Below are positions 8,279 to 15,734 of a stretch of DNA of 23,623 nt, piece by piece. Where the stretch lies: NCBI GenBank assembly GCA_964533705.1, contig CAZHMN010000045.1, positions 1 to 23,623 of the forward strand, in the 5' to 3' direction. Numbering within the stretch: the stretch's first letter is position 1; every line of letters begins with the position of its first letter. Source of the DNA: CAZHMN01 sp964533705 (GTDB lineage: Bacteria; Electryoneota; B3-LCP). The position numbers and the translations under genes are program-made. The notes under the pieces are model-generated. The model saw only the letters and a list, made by a program, of their open reading frames with translations, had not been told where the DNA came from and ran no database searches.

Positions 8279-8443
8279 ATGGACGGCCGAATTATCGCTT
8301 CATCCCGTAAGTGTCTTGTGACCTGCATTCCCAATCCGGATCAGCAGGTGTGGGAGATGCTGATTCCCTCGAGTCCAGAAACGGATACGTCGAGGTATAA
8401 AGAAGATGATATCGAAGAGATGATTGAAGCGGGGGAGGATTGA
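8279..8443 (+). CDS. Small unrecognised protein (54 aa)
   Basis: Reads MDGRIIASSRKCLVTCIPNP at the start and ends in a very acidic tail (EDDIEEMIEAGED). I do not recognise the family. Support for it being a gene: GGAG seven bases before the ATG, a 23-base gap after the phosphorylase, a stop directly abutting the TTG start of the peptidase gene, and a ribosome site for that gene lying within its last codons. There is no signal peptide or membrane segment. Two cysteines (Cys12, Cys16) with CxxxC spacing could bind a metal or form a disulphide. An antisense frame overlaps it, but its proline/serine-rich composition looks spurious. Possible roles are an accessory or regulator of the nucleoside genes or a leader peptide; nothing favours one. 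Confidence 0.55.
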   Translation: MDGRIIASSRKCLVTCIPNPDQQVWEMLIPSSPETDTSRYKEDDIEEMIEAGED

Positions 8444-9796
8444 TTGAAATCTCGCTTGGTGTTAGCGTTTTTGACTCTTTCGCTGCTTTTGTGTGTAAAT
8501 CAAGTAGTCGCCGATGAACCGGATTGGAACGAAGTCGAAGGGGAACTGGTTGCACTGCTGCAGGATTTAATTCGGGCGGATACGCAGAATCCACCTGGGA
8601 ATGAAATCACCGCCTGTCGCATATTGGATAAGTTCTTTGATAGAGAAGGGATCGAAAGCCGCATCTATAATGTGGACGAGCGTCGCGCTAACTTGCTGGC
8701 GCGGCTGAAGGGCGACGGAAGTCAAAAGGCGATTTTGCTGGTCGCCCATACGGACGTCGTGCCCGTCAACGAGGCGGAATGGTCGCTTCCACCATTCTCC
8801 GGGGAGTTGAAGGACGGCTTTATCTACGGGCGCGGCGCCCTGGATGACAAGGGGATGCTGGCTGTGGAAGCCATGACCCTGGTCTTGCTGAATAGATTGG
8901 AGGTGCCTCTAAGGCGGGACCTCATCCTGCTGGCCACTGCCGGTGAGGAATCAGGAGGATCGGTGGGAGCAGGGTGGATGCTCGAACGTCACCGGGATAA
9001 GCTGGATGCAGCCTTCGCTTTAAACGAGGGCGGGAGAATCATCGTTCGGGGTGGGAAACCGCTGTATATTGCCGTTCAGACTGAGGAAAAGGCTGCATAC
9101 AACATCCGGCTGATCGCTCGAGGAACGACGGGGCACTCTTCCGTGCCCCGCTTGGATAACGCCATATTCGCACTGGCCGGCGCGCTGGATCGGATTTCGC
9201 GGTATTCGGAAACTCACCGCCTGGACGCCGTCACGCGATTATTCTTTGAGGGGATTGCACCTCTGGATCCGGCTGTGGACATCGCCGACGGCGAAGTCAT
9301 AACCAACGATGCGCTGTACCTGTCTTTAATGACCAACACGATATCCCCGACATTCATTCAGGGCGGCATCAAGTCGAACGTGCATCCCCCTTCCGCCGAA
9401 GTCAACCTCAACTGCCGCCTGTTGCCCGACCAGGACGTGGATGCCTTCGTTGACAGCCTGAGACAATGGATTGGGCCCGGGCCTTATGAGTTTGATTACA
9501 GGTCTCGCCCACTCCCGCCGGATCCATCTCCGATTGACGGTATCGGCTTCATTTTAATCGAGCAGGTTTGTAACGAGATACTCCCTGATACGCCCGTGCT
9601 CCCTTACCTCTCTCCGGGAATGTCGGACGGCACGCGCCTGCGCGCTGAAGGGATACCAACCTACGGTCTTCTGCCTTTTCCCTTGGAGGAGGACGAAGTG
9701 TGGCGCATGCACGGCAAGGATGAGCGTCTTTCGATTGAATCTTTAATGGCGGGAATGAAGTTCGTCTATCAGTTGGCCTTGTTGGCGGGGAGGTAG
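8444..9796 (+). CDS. Secreted M20-family zinc metallopeptidase
   Basis: M20 di-zinc peptidase/deacylase (carboxypeptidase, dipeptidase or N-acyl-amino-acid hydrolase), 450 residues. A Sec signal peptide precedes a probable cut after NQVVA (about residue 23), so it acts in the periplasm or outside. The metal site is complete: His102 and Asp104 in AHTDVVP, bridging Asp134 in GRGALDDKG, catalytic Glu168 and ligand Glu169 in AGEESGG, Glu195 in LNEGG and His423 in RMHGKDE. The dimerisation domain occupies about residues 215-345. The start is TTG at 8444 with GGGGGAGGA upstream; an ATG start would lose the signal peptide. It is the last gene of the nucleoside run, though no biochemical link is obvious. 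Exact substrate unknown; the architecture recalls PM20D1-type enzymes. Confidence 0.9.
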   Translation: MKSRLVLAFLTLSLLLCVNQVVADEPDWNEVEGELVALLQDLIRADTQNPPGNEITACRILDKFFDREGIESRIYNVDERRANLLARLKGDGSQKAILLVAHTDVVPVNEAEWSLPPFSGELKDGFIYGRGALDDKGMLAVEAMTLVLLNRLEVPLRRDLILLATAGEESGGSVGAGWMLERHRDKLDAAFALNEGGRIIVRGGKPLYIAVQTEEKAAYNIRLIARGTTGHSSVPRLDNAIFALAGALDRISRYSETHRLDAVTRLFFEGIAPLDPAVDIADGEVITNDALYLSLMTNTISPTFIQGGIKSNVHPPSAEVNLNCRLLPDQDVDAFVDSLRQWIGPGPYEFDYRSRPLPPDPSPIDGIGFILIEQVCNEILPDTPVLPYLSPGMSDGTRLRAEGIPTYGLLPFPLEEDEVWRMHGKDERLSIESLMAGMKFVYQLALLAGR

Positions 9797-9833
9797 AGAA
9801 CCACAACGGGAGTTTTTGATCAAAGCATTAATA

Positions 9834-9867
9834 TAAATAAAAACCCAACCTGAATCGGTCGGGCTTT
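9834..9867 (-). terminator. Terminator after tRNA-Ser genes
   Basis: On the minus strand AAAGCCCGACC pairs with GGTTGGGTTTT (two G-U wobbles) across a 6-base loop, then a T-rich tail. It lies immediately downstream of tRNA-Ser(GCU) and may also stop the peptidase transcript from the other side. Confidence 0.7.
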
Positions 9868-9868
9868 G

Positions 9869-9959
9869 CGGAGAGGGCGGGATTCGAACCCGCGGTGAAG
9901 CTTTCAACCCCACCCTCGCTTAGCAGGCGAGTGCCTTAAGCCAGCTCGGCCACCTCTCC
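9869..9959 (-). tRNA. tRNA-Ser (anticodon GCU)
   Basis: A 91-base class II tRNA. The acceptor stem is GGAGAGG/CCTCTCC with G discriminator, and the D stem is GCC/GGC. The anticodon arm is CTCGC-CTGCTAA-GCGAG, giving anticodon GCU for AGC/AGU codons. It has a long variable arm and a T arm GCGGG-TTCGAAT-CCCGC. CCA is not encoded. It is the downstream member of a two-tRNA unit. Confidence 0.97.
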
Positions 9960-10031
9960 GGGTAATAAAAAGTTGAAGAGTCTGAAGGTCCACTGCTAAT
10001 CCATATAGAAGAACCTTCAAACCCGCTTCAG

Positions 10032-10116
10032 CGGAGGACGAGGGATTCGAACCCCCAAGGCCCGAAAGGGCCGGCGGCTTTCAAGGCCGCTGCCTTACCA
10101 TTAGGACTAGTCCTCC
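10032..10116 (-). tRNA. tRNA-Ser (anticodon UGA)
   Basis: An 85-base class II tRNA. The acceptor stem is GGAGGAC/GTCCTCC with G discriminator. The D stem is GTC/GGC, including one U-G pair. The anticodon arm is GCGGC-CTTGAAA-GCCGC with anticodon UGA for UCA-type codons. The variable arm is GGCCC-TTTC-GGGCC and the T arm is GGGGG-TTCGAAT-CCCTC. CCA is not encoded. It lies 72 bases before tRNA-Ser(GCU) on the same strand. Confidence 0.96.
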
Positions 10117-10190
10117 TGAAGTGCAGAAAGAACCTCTCAGGATGGATGTCAGGGGCAAAAAGTGACTTAATGTTCAAGTTCTCAATCGTA

Positions 10191-10219
10191 AATATAATGA
10201 ATTGGCCGCCGAATGTCAA
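10191..10219 (-). promoter_or_regulatory. Near-consensus sigma-70 promoter of the tRNA-Ser pair
   Basis: On the minus strand a perfect TTGACA (10219-10214) and TATATT (10196-10191) are separated by exactly 17 bases. Transcription should start near 10184, about 68 bases before the first tRNA. High box quality fits a stable-RNA promoter. Confidence 0.8.
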
Positions 10220-10283
10220 GCAGTTTAGAACGAAACCGAAATCTTGAGATGCAACTGAGCTCCAAGGGAGTCCCTTCAGGACG

Positions 10284-11453
10284 ATGAAGATTATCTATCG
10301 CTATTTAACTCTTGAATTTATTCCCCCGTTCATCTACGCCTTCTGCCTGGTCACGCTGATCATCCTTCTGAACCTGATCGTGCAGATGCTGGGGAAGATC
10401 GCCGGCAAGGGATTGGATCCCTACGTGGTCATGGAGTTCTTTTTCTTGAATTTGGCCTGGATTGTCGCGCTGGCCGTTCCCATGGCCGTCTTGGTAGCGA
10501 CTCTGGCGGCTTTCGGACGATTGTCCGCCGAGAATGAAATAACGGCGTTAAAAGCGGCCGGAACCAGCCTCTGGCAGCTTTTGATCCCCTTTTTCGTAAT
10601 CGCCATCATCTTGTGTTACCTGCTGATCGAATTCAACAATCGGGTTTTGCCTGACTTCAACCACCGTTCGCGCGTACTCTCCGGGGACATTCACCGCAAG
10701 CGGCCCACACTGGCTCTTGAAGAAGGCACCTTCATCTTCGACCTGCCCAAATACGTCCTCTGGGCGCAGCGCATTGACCAGAAGCGGTCGCACCTCTATA
10801 CGCTGGTGATCTTCGACAACAGCGATCCTCGCTATCCAACCGTGGTTTCCGCGCATGAGGGGGATTTAAACTTCGTTCCCGAAGAGGAAGCCTTTCACCT
10901 GCAACTCTACGATGGGGAAATTCACCGGCAGGATGCCAAAGATCCTGCATATTATCAGCGTACCATCTTTAAAAAGTCCCTGTTCCGCATTTCCGCGCCC
11001 AACATGGTCTTTGAGAGGCAGGAAAGCGGCTACCGATCCGACCGGGAGCTCTCAGCTCCGGCGATGTGGGCTCAGGTGAAGGAAATGAAATCGGATCCGG
11101 TCAAGAACCGCCGCCGCATCAACGCTTTCATGGTTGAAATCCACAAGAAATACAGCATCCCCGTTGCCTGCCTGGTCTTCGTCTTAATCGGCGCACCTCT
11201 GGGCGTTAGAATCCACCGCGGCGGATTGGGCGTCGCCGCGGGCCTTAGCGTCTTATTCTTCCTGATCTACTGGGCCTTTTTAATTGGGGGCGAAGATCTG
11301 GCCGACCGGGGGATCATCACTCCGGCGATGGCTATGTGGGCGCCTAACGTCCTGCTGGGAGTGATCGGGATCATCCTGGTTCGGCGGACGATACGTGAGG
11401 TCGGTTTCATTGATTTGGGATTGCTAATGCGCTTCTTTAGGAGAAAAGAGTGA
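10284..11453 (+). CDS. LptF/LptG-family LPS export permease
   Basis: Inner-membrane permease subunit of the Lpt ABC complex that extracts LPS and hands it to LptC/LptA; 389 residues. The pattern is that of YjgP/YjgQ: three N-terminal membrane helices (about 10-35, 50-78, 97-115), a periplasmic beta-jellyroll region (about 120-285), and three C-terminal helices. The cytoplasmic coupling segment SAENEITALKAAG after helix 2 is the family's interface with the LptB ATPase. AGGA just before the ATG gives a reasonable ribosome site. LptF and LptG genes usually sit side by side; only one is present here, so its partner must be elsewhere and I cannot say which of the two this is. The leader overlaps the divergent tRNA promoter. 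Confidence 0.9.
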   Translation: MKIIYRYLTLEFIPPFIYAFCLVTLIILLNLIVQMLGKIAGKGLDPYVVMEFFFLNLAWIVALAVPMAVLVATLAAFGRLSAENEITALKAAGTSLWQLLIPFFVIAIILCYLLIEFNNRVLPDFNHRSRVLSGDIHRKRPTLALEEGTFIFDLPKYVLWAQRIDQKRSHLYTLVIFDNSDPRYPTVVSAHEGDLNFVPEEEAFHLQLYDGEIHRQDAKDPAYYQRTIFKKSLFRISAPNMVFERQESGYRSDRELSAPAMWAQVKEMKSDPVKNRRRINAFMVEIHKKYSIPVACLVFVLIGAPLGVRIHRGGLGVAAGLSVLFFLIYWAFLIGGEDLADRGIITPAMAMWAPNVLLGVIGIILVRRTIREVGFIDLGLLMRFFRRKE

Positions 11454-11505
11454 TCGAGAGCACAACTAAACTACGATAAATGCTTTAAATTTTCTTAACC
11501 TCGCA

Positions 11506-12984
11506 ATGACGATTCGACAAAATTTGAATATAACGCCGCGGCATCCGGGCAGGCTTTCTCTGGTCGGTGGTCTTATCTGTCTTTGGCTGGCAGCTTCAGG
11601 CGCCGCTCAGGATGTCACTTTCCAACAAATCCGAAACCTATTGGAGGAAGCCGAGGCGCAGCGGGCGGATGTTTTCAGCGCCGGCTATTATCAAGCTGGA
11701 AAGGAGGCGTTCAACAGGGCGATCCAGGATTCGGCGGCGGGTAGAAGTCAAGATCGCATTTCTAAAAAACTGGCGGACGCTCGGAATCATCTCGAAAGGG
11801 CGCTGACTACCGCAGAACGACTGAAATCTTCCTTCCCGGAGCTGGTTTCTGCTTACGACGATGCCCGGAAGGCAAACGCGCAGACCTTTGCGGTTGAGAG
11901 TTACGAAAAAGGGATGGGATTCCTAAGAAAGTCCGTTGAGAAGCTGGAGAAGGACAATCGGGATGACGCAGCAAAAGCCGCGGAGCGTGCCGTCCCGCTG
12001 CTTCGCCGCGCAGAGCTGGAAGCCATACAGGCTCAGGTCTTAGGCCAGGTGCGAGAACTGCTTGCAGAGGCGACCTCAGCTGGCGGCCGGGAACTTACCC
12101 CTACTTTGTTCGCCGAAGCGGAAGCCGCCGTCGAGGATATTGAAGCTTACATCGAGGAGAACCGCTACGATAGGGAAACCGCCGCTCGCATGGCTGAGAA
12201 TGTCAATGACATTCTCTCGCACAGCATTTTTCTCTCAAGGTGGATTTCAGGATTAAATGAGAGCCCTGGCGGCTGGGAAAGGCTAATTTCCCAGTATGAA
12301 GAAGACATTAAGCAGATCAGTGAATCCTTAGGGTTAAGCCCGAAGTTCGACCGTGATATGGCGCTGAACGTCGAGGCGATCAAGGCCGCCATCAGGAGTC
12401 TGCAGGAGGACCGACGTTACCTGCAGGAGGAATTAGCGAAACGGGATCTGCAAATCGGCGAACTGGAGGCGGAGGTGGGAAAACTGGCGAGCCAGTCGGG
12501 CAAATACATGGCGGAGTTAGAGGCCAGACGGCAACAAATTCAGGCTCAGAAGAGATTTGAGGAGAAAATCGCCCGGATTACGACGCTCTTGGAGCCCGAT
12601 GAGGGCTTGATCAGTTTTACGGCGTCGGGGCAAACGGATGAGATTGTCATTCGGCTGACGGGACTTAGGTTCAAATCCGGATCCAGCGACATTCGCCCGG
12701 AGGATTACGCGCTGCTCACCAAGGTTCAGCAGGTCATACGGGAATTCCCCGATCGCAGGATCGAGATTCACGGCCATACGGATTCAAAGGGCGATGAAGC
12801 GGACAATCTGAAATTATCGGAAGACCGGGCCAGAGCCGTCAGAGACTATCTGGCCGACAATATGAATCTTTCCGCCGAAGACATGGAAGTGATCGGTTTC
12901 GGCGAGAGCCGGCCGCTGGTTTCCAATGATACCGCAGCCGGAAGGATTCAAAACCGCCGCATCGAAATCGTTTTGAGAAAATAG
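11506..12984 (+). CDS. OmpA-family peptidoglycan-binding protein with helical N-terminal repeats
   Basis: Envelope protein of 492 residues linking an exported helical domain to the cell wall. An N-terminal signal peptide runs to about residue 34 (AASGAAQ). Three helical repeats follow (around VFSAGYYQAGKEAF, TFAVESYEKGM and LTPTLFAEAEAAVEDI), resembling the DUF4398 type. A coiled coil covers about residues 290-350 (RRYLQEELAKRDLQIGELEA). The C-terminal OmpA domain has FKSGSSDIRPE, IHGHTDSKGD and LSEDRARAVRDYL, and ends NRRIEIVL, with the Asp and Arg that bind diaminopimelate retained. There is no beta-barrel, so it is probably periplasmic or lipoprotein-like rather than a porin. It lies 52 bases after the Lpt permease gene with no terminator between, so co-transcription is likely. 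Confidence 0.88.
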   Translation: MTIRQNLNITPRHPGRLSLVGGLICLWLAASGAAQDVTFQQIRNLLEEAEAQRADVFSAGYYQAGKEAFNRAIQDSAAGRSQDRISKKLADARNHLERALTTAERLKSSFPELVSAYDDARKANAQTFAVESYEKGMGFLRKSVEKLEKDNRDDAAKAAERAVPLLRRAELEAIQAQVLGQVRELLAEATSAGGRELTPTLFAEAEAAVEDIEAYIEENRYDRETAARMAENVNDILSHSIFLSRWISGLNESPGGWERLISQYEEDIKQISESLGLSPKFDRDMALNVEAIKAAIRSLQEDRRYLQEELAKRDLQIGELEAEVGKLASQSGKYMAELEARRQQIQAQKRFEEKIARITTLLEPDEGLISFTASGQTDEIVIRLTGLRFKSGSSDIRPEDYALLTKVQQVIREFPDRRIEIHGHTDSKGDEADNLKLSEDRARAVRDYLADNMNLSAEDMEVIGFGESRPLVSNDTAAGRIQNRRIEIVLRK

Positions 12985-13025
12985 CAGGGAAGGGCATCCA
13001 ACACTTTACCTGTTCGACGCTGACT

Positions 13026-13850
13026 ATGAACTATAATACAATGAGGACACTTTACGAAGAAAACCAGGCTGGAAATTTCTATGACCTTCTGGCAGGTGAA
13101 TACGATCAGATGATGGATTGGGAATCCCGCCTGGAGAGAGAATCGCCCTTCTTCGAAAAGATTTTTCGAGAATATGGGATCCAGTCTTTATTGGACGTCG
13201 GTTGCGGCACCGGACGGCACTGCTTCCACTTCGAGACCCTCGGGCTTGAAACTGTAATGGGTGCGGATTCTTCCGGAAAGGCTGTTGAGCTGGCCAGAGC
13301 CAGAGCGGCGGCCAGCGGCTCCGAAATTCAGTTCGTCCAGGCCTCCTTCACAGATGTTGTCAATACGGTGAGCGGGCGTTTCGATTTAGTGTGTTCGCTG
13401 GGGAATTCCATTTCCCACTTGCTGATCTACGATGACCTCGAACGAGCTTTCAGGAACTTTGGCCGCTTACTATCAGATCGAGGCGTGATTCTGTTGCAGT
13501 GCCTGAACTGGGACTTGCGTTTAGCCAACCGTCAGCGGTTCTTCCCGCCGAGCAGCCATTTGACGGCCAAGAGTGAGAAGCTGTTTTTCAGATTCCTGGA
13601 CTTCCACGATGAACTCGTGACCATGAACCTGGTTATTTTTCAGCAGGACGGTTCTTCCGCACGAAAGTGGGCCAATCGGATCTTCTCTACTACACTGCGC
13701 CCCTGGCGGAGAGAAATAATTCGCATGGCGCTTGAAGATAGCGGATTTATCACCGAGAGAGAATACGGAGGCACCGATTTATCCGAATACCACCCCGCCA
13801 AATCATCGGATTATATCTTCATCGCACGCAAAGCGTTTTCTACTCCTTAG
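13026..13850 (+). CDS. Class I SAM-dependent methyltransferase, substrate unknown
   Basis: Cytoplasmic methyltransferase of 274 residues. Motif I LLDVGCGTG (Asp57 to Gly63) binds SAM; ADSSGKAVELAR is the acidic loop after strand 2; FDLVCSLGNSISHL is motif IV. Overall layout resembles small-molecule N-methyltransferases of the glycine/sarcosine type (N-terminal FYDLLAGEYDQMMDW), but no substrate-specific residues can be assigned. The start at 13026 has a second in-frame ATG five codons later; neither ribosome site is strong. It follows the OmpA-family gene by 41 bases on the same strand. A weak hairpin lies after the stop. Confidence 0.85.
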   Translation: MNYNTMRTLYEENQAGNFYDLLAGEYDQMMDWESRLERESPFFEKIFREYGIQSLLDVGCGTGRHCFHFETLGLETVMGADSSGKAVELARARAAASGSEIQFVQASFTDVVNTVSGRFDLVCSLGNSISHLLIYDDLERAFRNFGRLLSDRGVILLQCLNWDLRLANRQRFFPPSSHLTAKSEKLFFRFLDFHDELVTMNLVIFQQDGSSARKWANRIFSTTLRPWRREIIRMALEDSGFITEREYGGTDLSEYHPAKSSDYIFIARKAFSTP

Positions 13851-13892
13851 GCAATCCCCACAGAGACTCCTATCCGAATTAATCAATGCTTA

Positions 13893-13918
13893 AAAGAGCA
13901 ATTTGGTATTGCTTCTTT
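13893..13918 (+). terminator. Weak hairpin after the methyltransferase gene
   Basis: AAAGAGCAAT pairs with ATTGCTTCTTT (one bulged T) over a 5-base loop. The T stretch is in the stem and is interrupted afterwards, so termination efficiency is doubtful. The rest of 13851-13984 shows no gene. Confidence 0.35.
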
Positions 13919-13984
13919 GCGGGCGATCTGTTAATTTTTAACTGATTTTGTTGATAAACGGAAGGGGGTTAAATCAATATTACC

Positions 13985-15658
13985 ATGCGCAAGATAAATA
14001 GAATCGCACTCATCGAACCGGAAGCTCCGGGATTTCACGTATTCAGTCATTTCAAAATGCCTCGGCTGGGGCTGCCGCTTTTGGGGACAATCCTGAGCAA
14101 TAGGGGTTACGACGTCAGCATTTACGCAACCCATCTGTCGAAAAAAGATCTACGCCTCTGCTTCGATTGCGACCTGATCGGGATTTCCTCTACAACCTCA
14201 ACGGCTCCGGAAGCGTATCGGCTGGCGGATTTGTTTCGCAGCAGGGGGAAAACAGTCGTCATCGGTGGTGTCCACGCTTCGTTCCTTTCGGAGGAGGCTC
14301 TGGAGCATGCCGATTTTGTGGTTCGGGGTGAAGGAGAAGACTCCTTCCCCGAATTGATCCGCCGGATTGAAGCGGACGAACTACCCCAGGACGTTCCAGG
14401 AGTCAGCTACAGGGATGGAGAGAGCGTTTTACATAATCCCAAGCCGCAGCTCATCGAAGACTTAGACAGGTTGCCATTCCCTGATTTCAGCTTGCTAAAG
14501 CCAAAGCCCAGGCTTTTCAATGTTCCTGTGCAGACCTCTCGCGGCTGTCCCTTTCCCTGCAACTTCTGCAACGTCACTCAGATGTTCGGACGCAAAGTCC
14601 GGTTTCGTTCCGTCCAGCACGTTCTGGATGAAATGGCACAGTTGCCCAAGCAAGAGATCTTCTTTTATGACGACAATTTCTGCTCAAATCCGAAGTACAC
14701 CAAAGAATTGTGTGAAGGAATTCTTCAACGCGGCCTGAAACCCCACTATTCGTCGGCCCAGGTGCGTGCAGACGTAACCCGCGACCTCGAATTAATGGAT
14801 CTATTGTCCAGATCGGGGGTTGATCTCGTCTATGTCGGCTTTGAATCGGTTAATCCCGACACGCTGAAAGAGTACGACAAACACCAGACAGTGGAGGATA
14901 TCACGAAGGCGATGGAGATCTTCCGCCGCTTTAAAATCCGAGTTCACGGCATGTTCGTGATCGGATCCGATCACGATTCGATTGATACCGCCCGGGAAAC
15001 CCTGGAGTTCGTCCGACAGCAGCGTATTGAAACCATTCAATTTATGATGTTGACGCCGATACCCGGGACCGGGCTCTACCAGCAATTATGCGCTGAAAAT
15101 AGGATTATTACAAAGGATTGGAAGCTCTACGACGCTCACCACGCCGTTTACCTTCCCAAGCGAATGAGCTCGGAGGAATTACAGAATACGACTTTTGAAG
15201 CCATGAGTCGGTTCTATTCATTGCGAGAGGGACTGCGAGGTTTGGCAAAACGGGATCTTTACCAGGCTTCAAGGCGTTTCCTGGGCTGGTACATAATCAA
15301 ACGTTGGAAGTGGGCTAATCGCGGATGGTTGACGGCACTGCGCGCCCAGACAGTTAAGGCTCAGCGTGCAGCCCTGAATCGCCGCCTGGAAGACATTCAG
15401 AGGCAACTCGAAGAACTGCTGCGCGCCGCACGTGGACAGTTATCTCCGCTGGGATTTAAGGTTGAAGAGTTACGAAAAAAAATGGAAGGATATTATAAGG
15501 AGATCAGCCGTATTTCCAGAGAGGTGTTTTCCGCTTTTGAAGATGACCTGACCGCAATAGAACGCAGAACCGAGGAAATCTCAGCGGCGGTTCGGAAGAC
15601 CCTGGAGGAATTCAAAGCGATTAGCAAATCGGTTCAGAAAAATACGCTCAGGTCATAA
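13985..15658 (+). CDS. B12-binding radical SAM protein with C-terminal coiled-coil extension
   Basis: Predicted [4Fe-4S] radical SAM enzyme of 557 residues. An N-terminal cobalamin-binding fold covers about residues 1-135 (PRLGLPLLGTIL, GISSTTSTAP, VIGGVHASFLSEEAL, VVRGEGED). The radical SAM domain follows, with the cluster motif CPFPCNFC (Cys188, Cys192, Cys195), FFYDDNFC and VYVGFESVNP. Members of this class methylate or rearrange unactivated carbons, for example in lipid or cofactor synthesis; the substrate here is not recognisable. The last 105 residues (453-557) are a highly charged helical segment with heptad-like leucines and no cysteines, beyond the usual domain end. ATG 13985 is the only possible start before an in-frame stop at 13970. 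It ends at a strong terminator and faces the convergent secreted-protein genes. Confidence 0.9.
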   Translation: MRKINRIALIEPEAPGFHVFSHFKMPRLGLPLLGTILSNRGYDVSIYATHLSKKDLRLCFDCDLIGISSTTSTAPEAYRLADLFRSRGKTVVIGGVHASFLSEEALEHADFVVRGEGEDSFPELIRRIEADELPQDVPGVSYRDGESVLHNPKPQLIEDLDRLPFPDFSLLKPKPRLFNVPVQTSRGCPFPCNFCNVTQMFGRKVRFRSVQHVLDEMAQLPKQEIFFYDDNFCSNPKYTKELCEGILQRGLKPHYSSAQVRADVTRDLELMDLLSRSGVDLVYVGFESVNPDTLKEYDKHQTVEDITKAMEIFRRFKIRVHGMFVIGSDHDSIDTARETLEFVRQQRIETIQFMMLTPIPGTGLYQQLCAENRIITKDWKLYDAHHAVYLPKRMSSEELQNTTFEAMSRFYSLREGLRGLAKRDLYQASRRFLGWYIIKRWKWANRGWLTALRAQTVKAQRAALNRRLEDIQRQLEELLRAARGQLSPLGFKVEELRKKMEGYYKEISRISREVFSAFEDDLTAIERRTEEISAAVRKTLEEFKAISKSVQKNTLRS

Positions 15659-15683
15659 CCGGTTTTCAGTGCATCAGCATAAT

Positions 15684-15711
15684 AAAAACACCCGCTATTG
15701 CGGGTGTTTTT
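15684..15711. terminator. Bidirectional terminator between convergent genes
   Basis: Perfect 12-base arms (AAAAACACCCGC / GCGGGTGTTTTT) with a TATT loop. A-run and T-run flanks let it act for the radical SAM gene (+) and for the secreted-protein pair (-). Confidence 0.9.
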
Positions 15712-15734
15712 GATTCTATGTAATTCAAGCTGAT

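Noticed and set aside
8292..8594. 100-codon minus-strand open frame
   Set aside because: Overlaps the small 54-residue gene and the signal-peptide region of the M20 peptidase. Pro/Ser/Leu-rich with no ribosome site. The plus-strand frames have better signals.
10032..10116. Apparently defective 2-base D stem in tRNA-Ser(UGA)
   Set aside because: Aligning it as a class II tRNA gives a normal 3-base D stem (GTC/GGC with one U-G pair). Nothing is abnormal.
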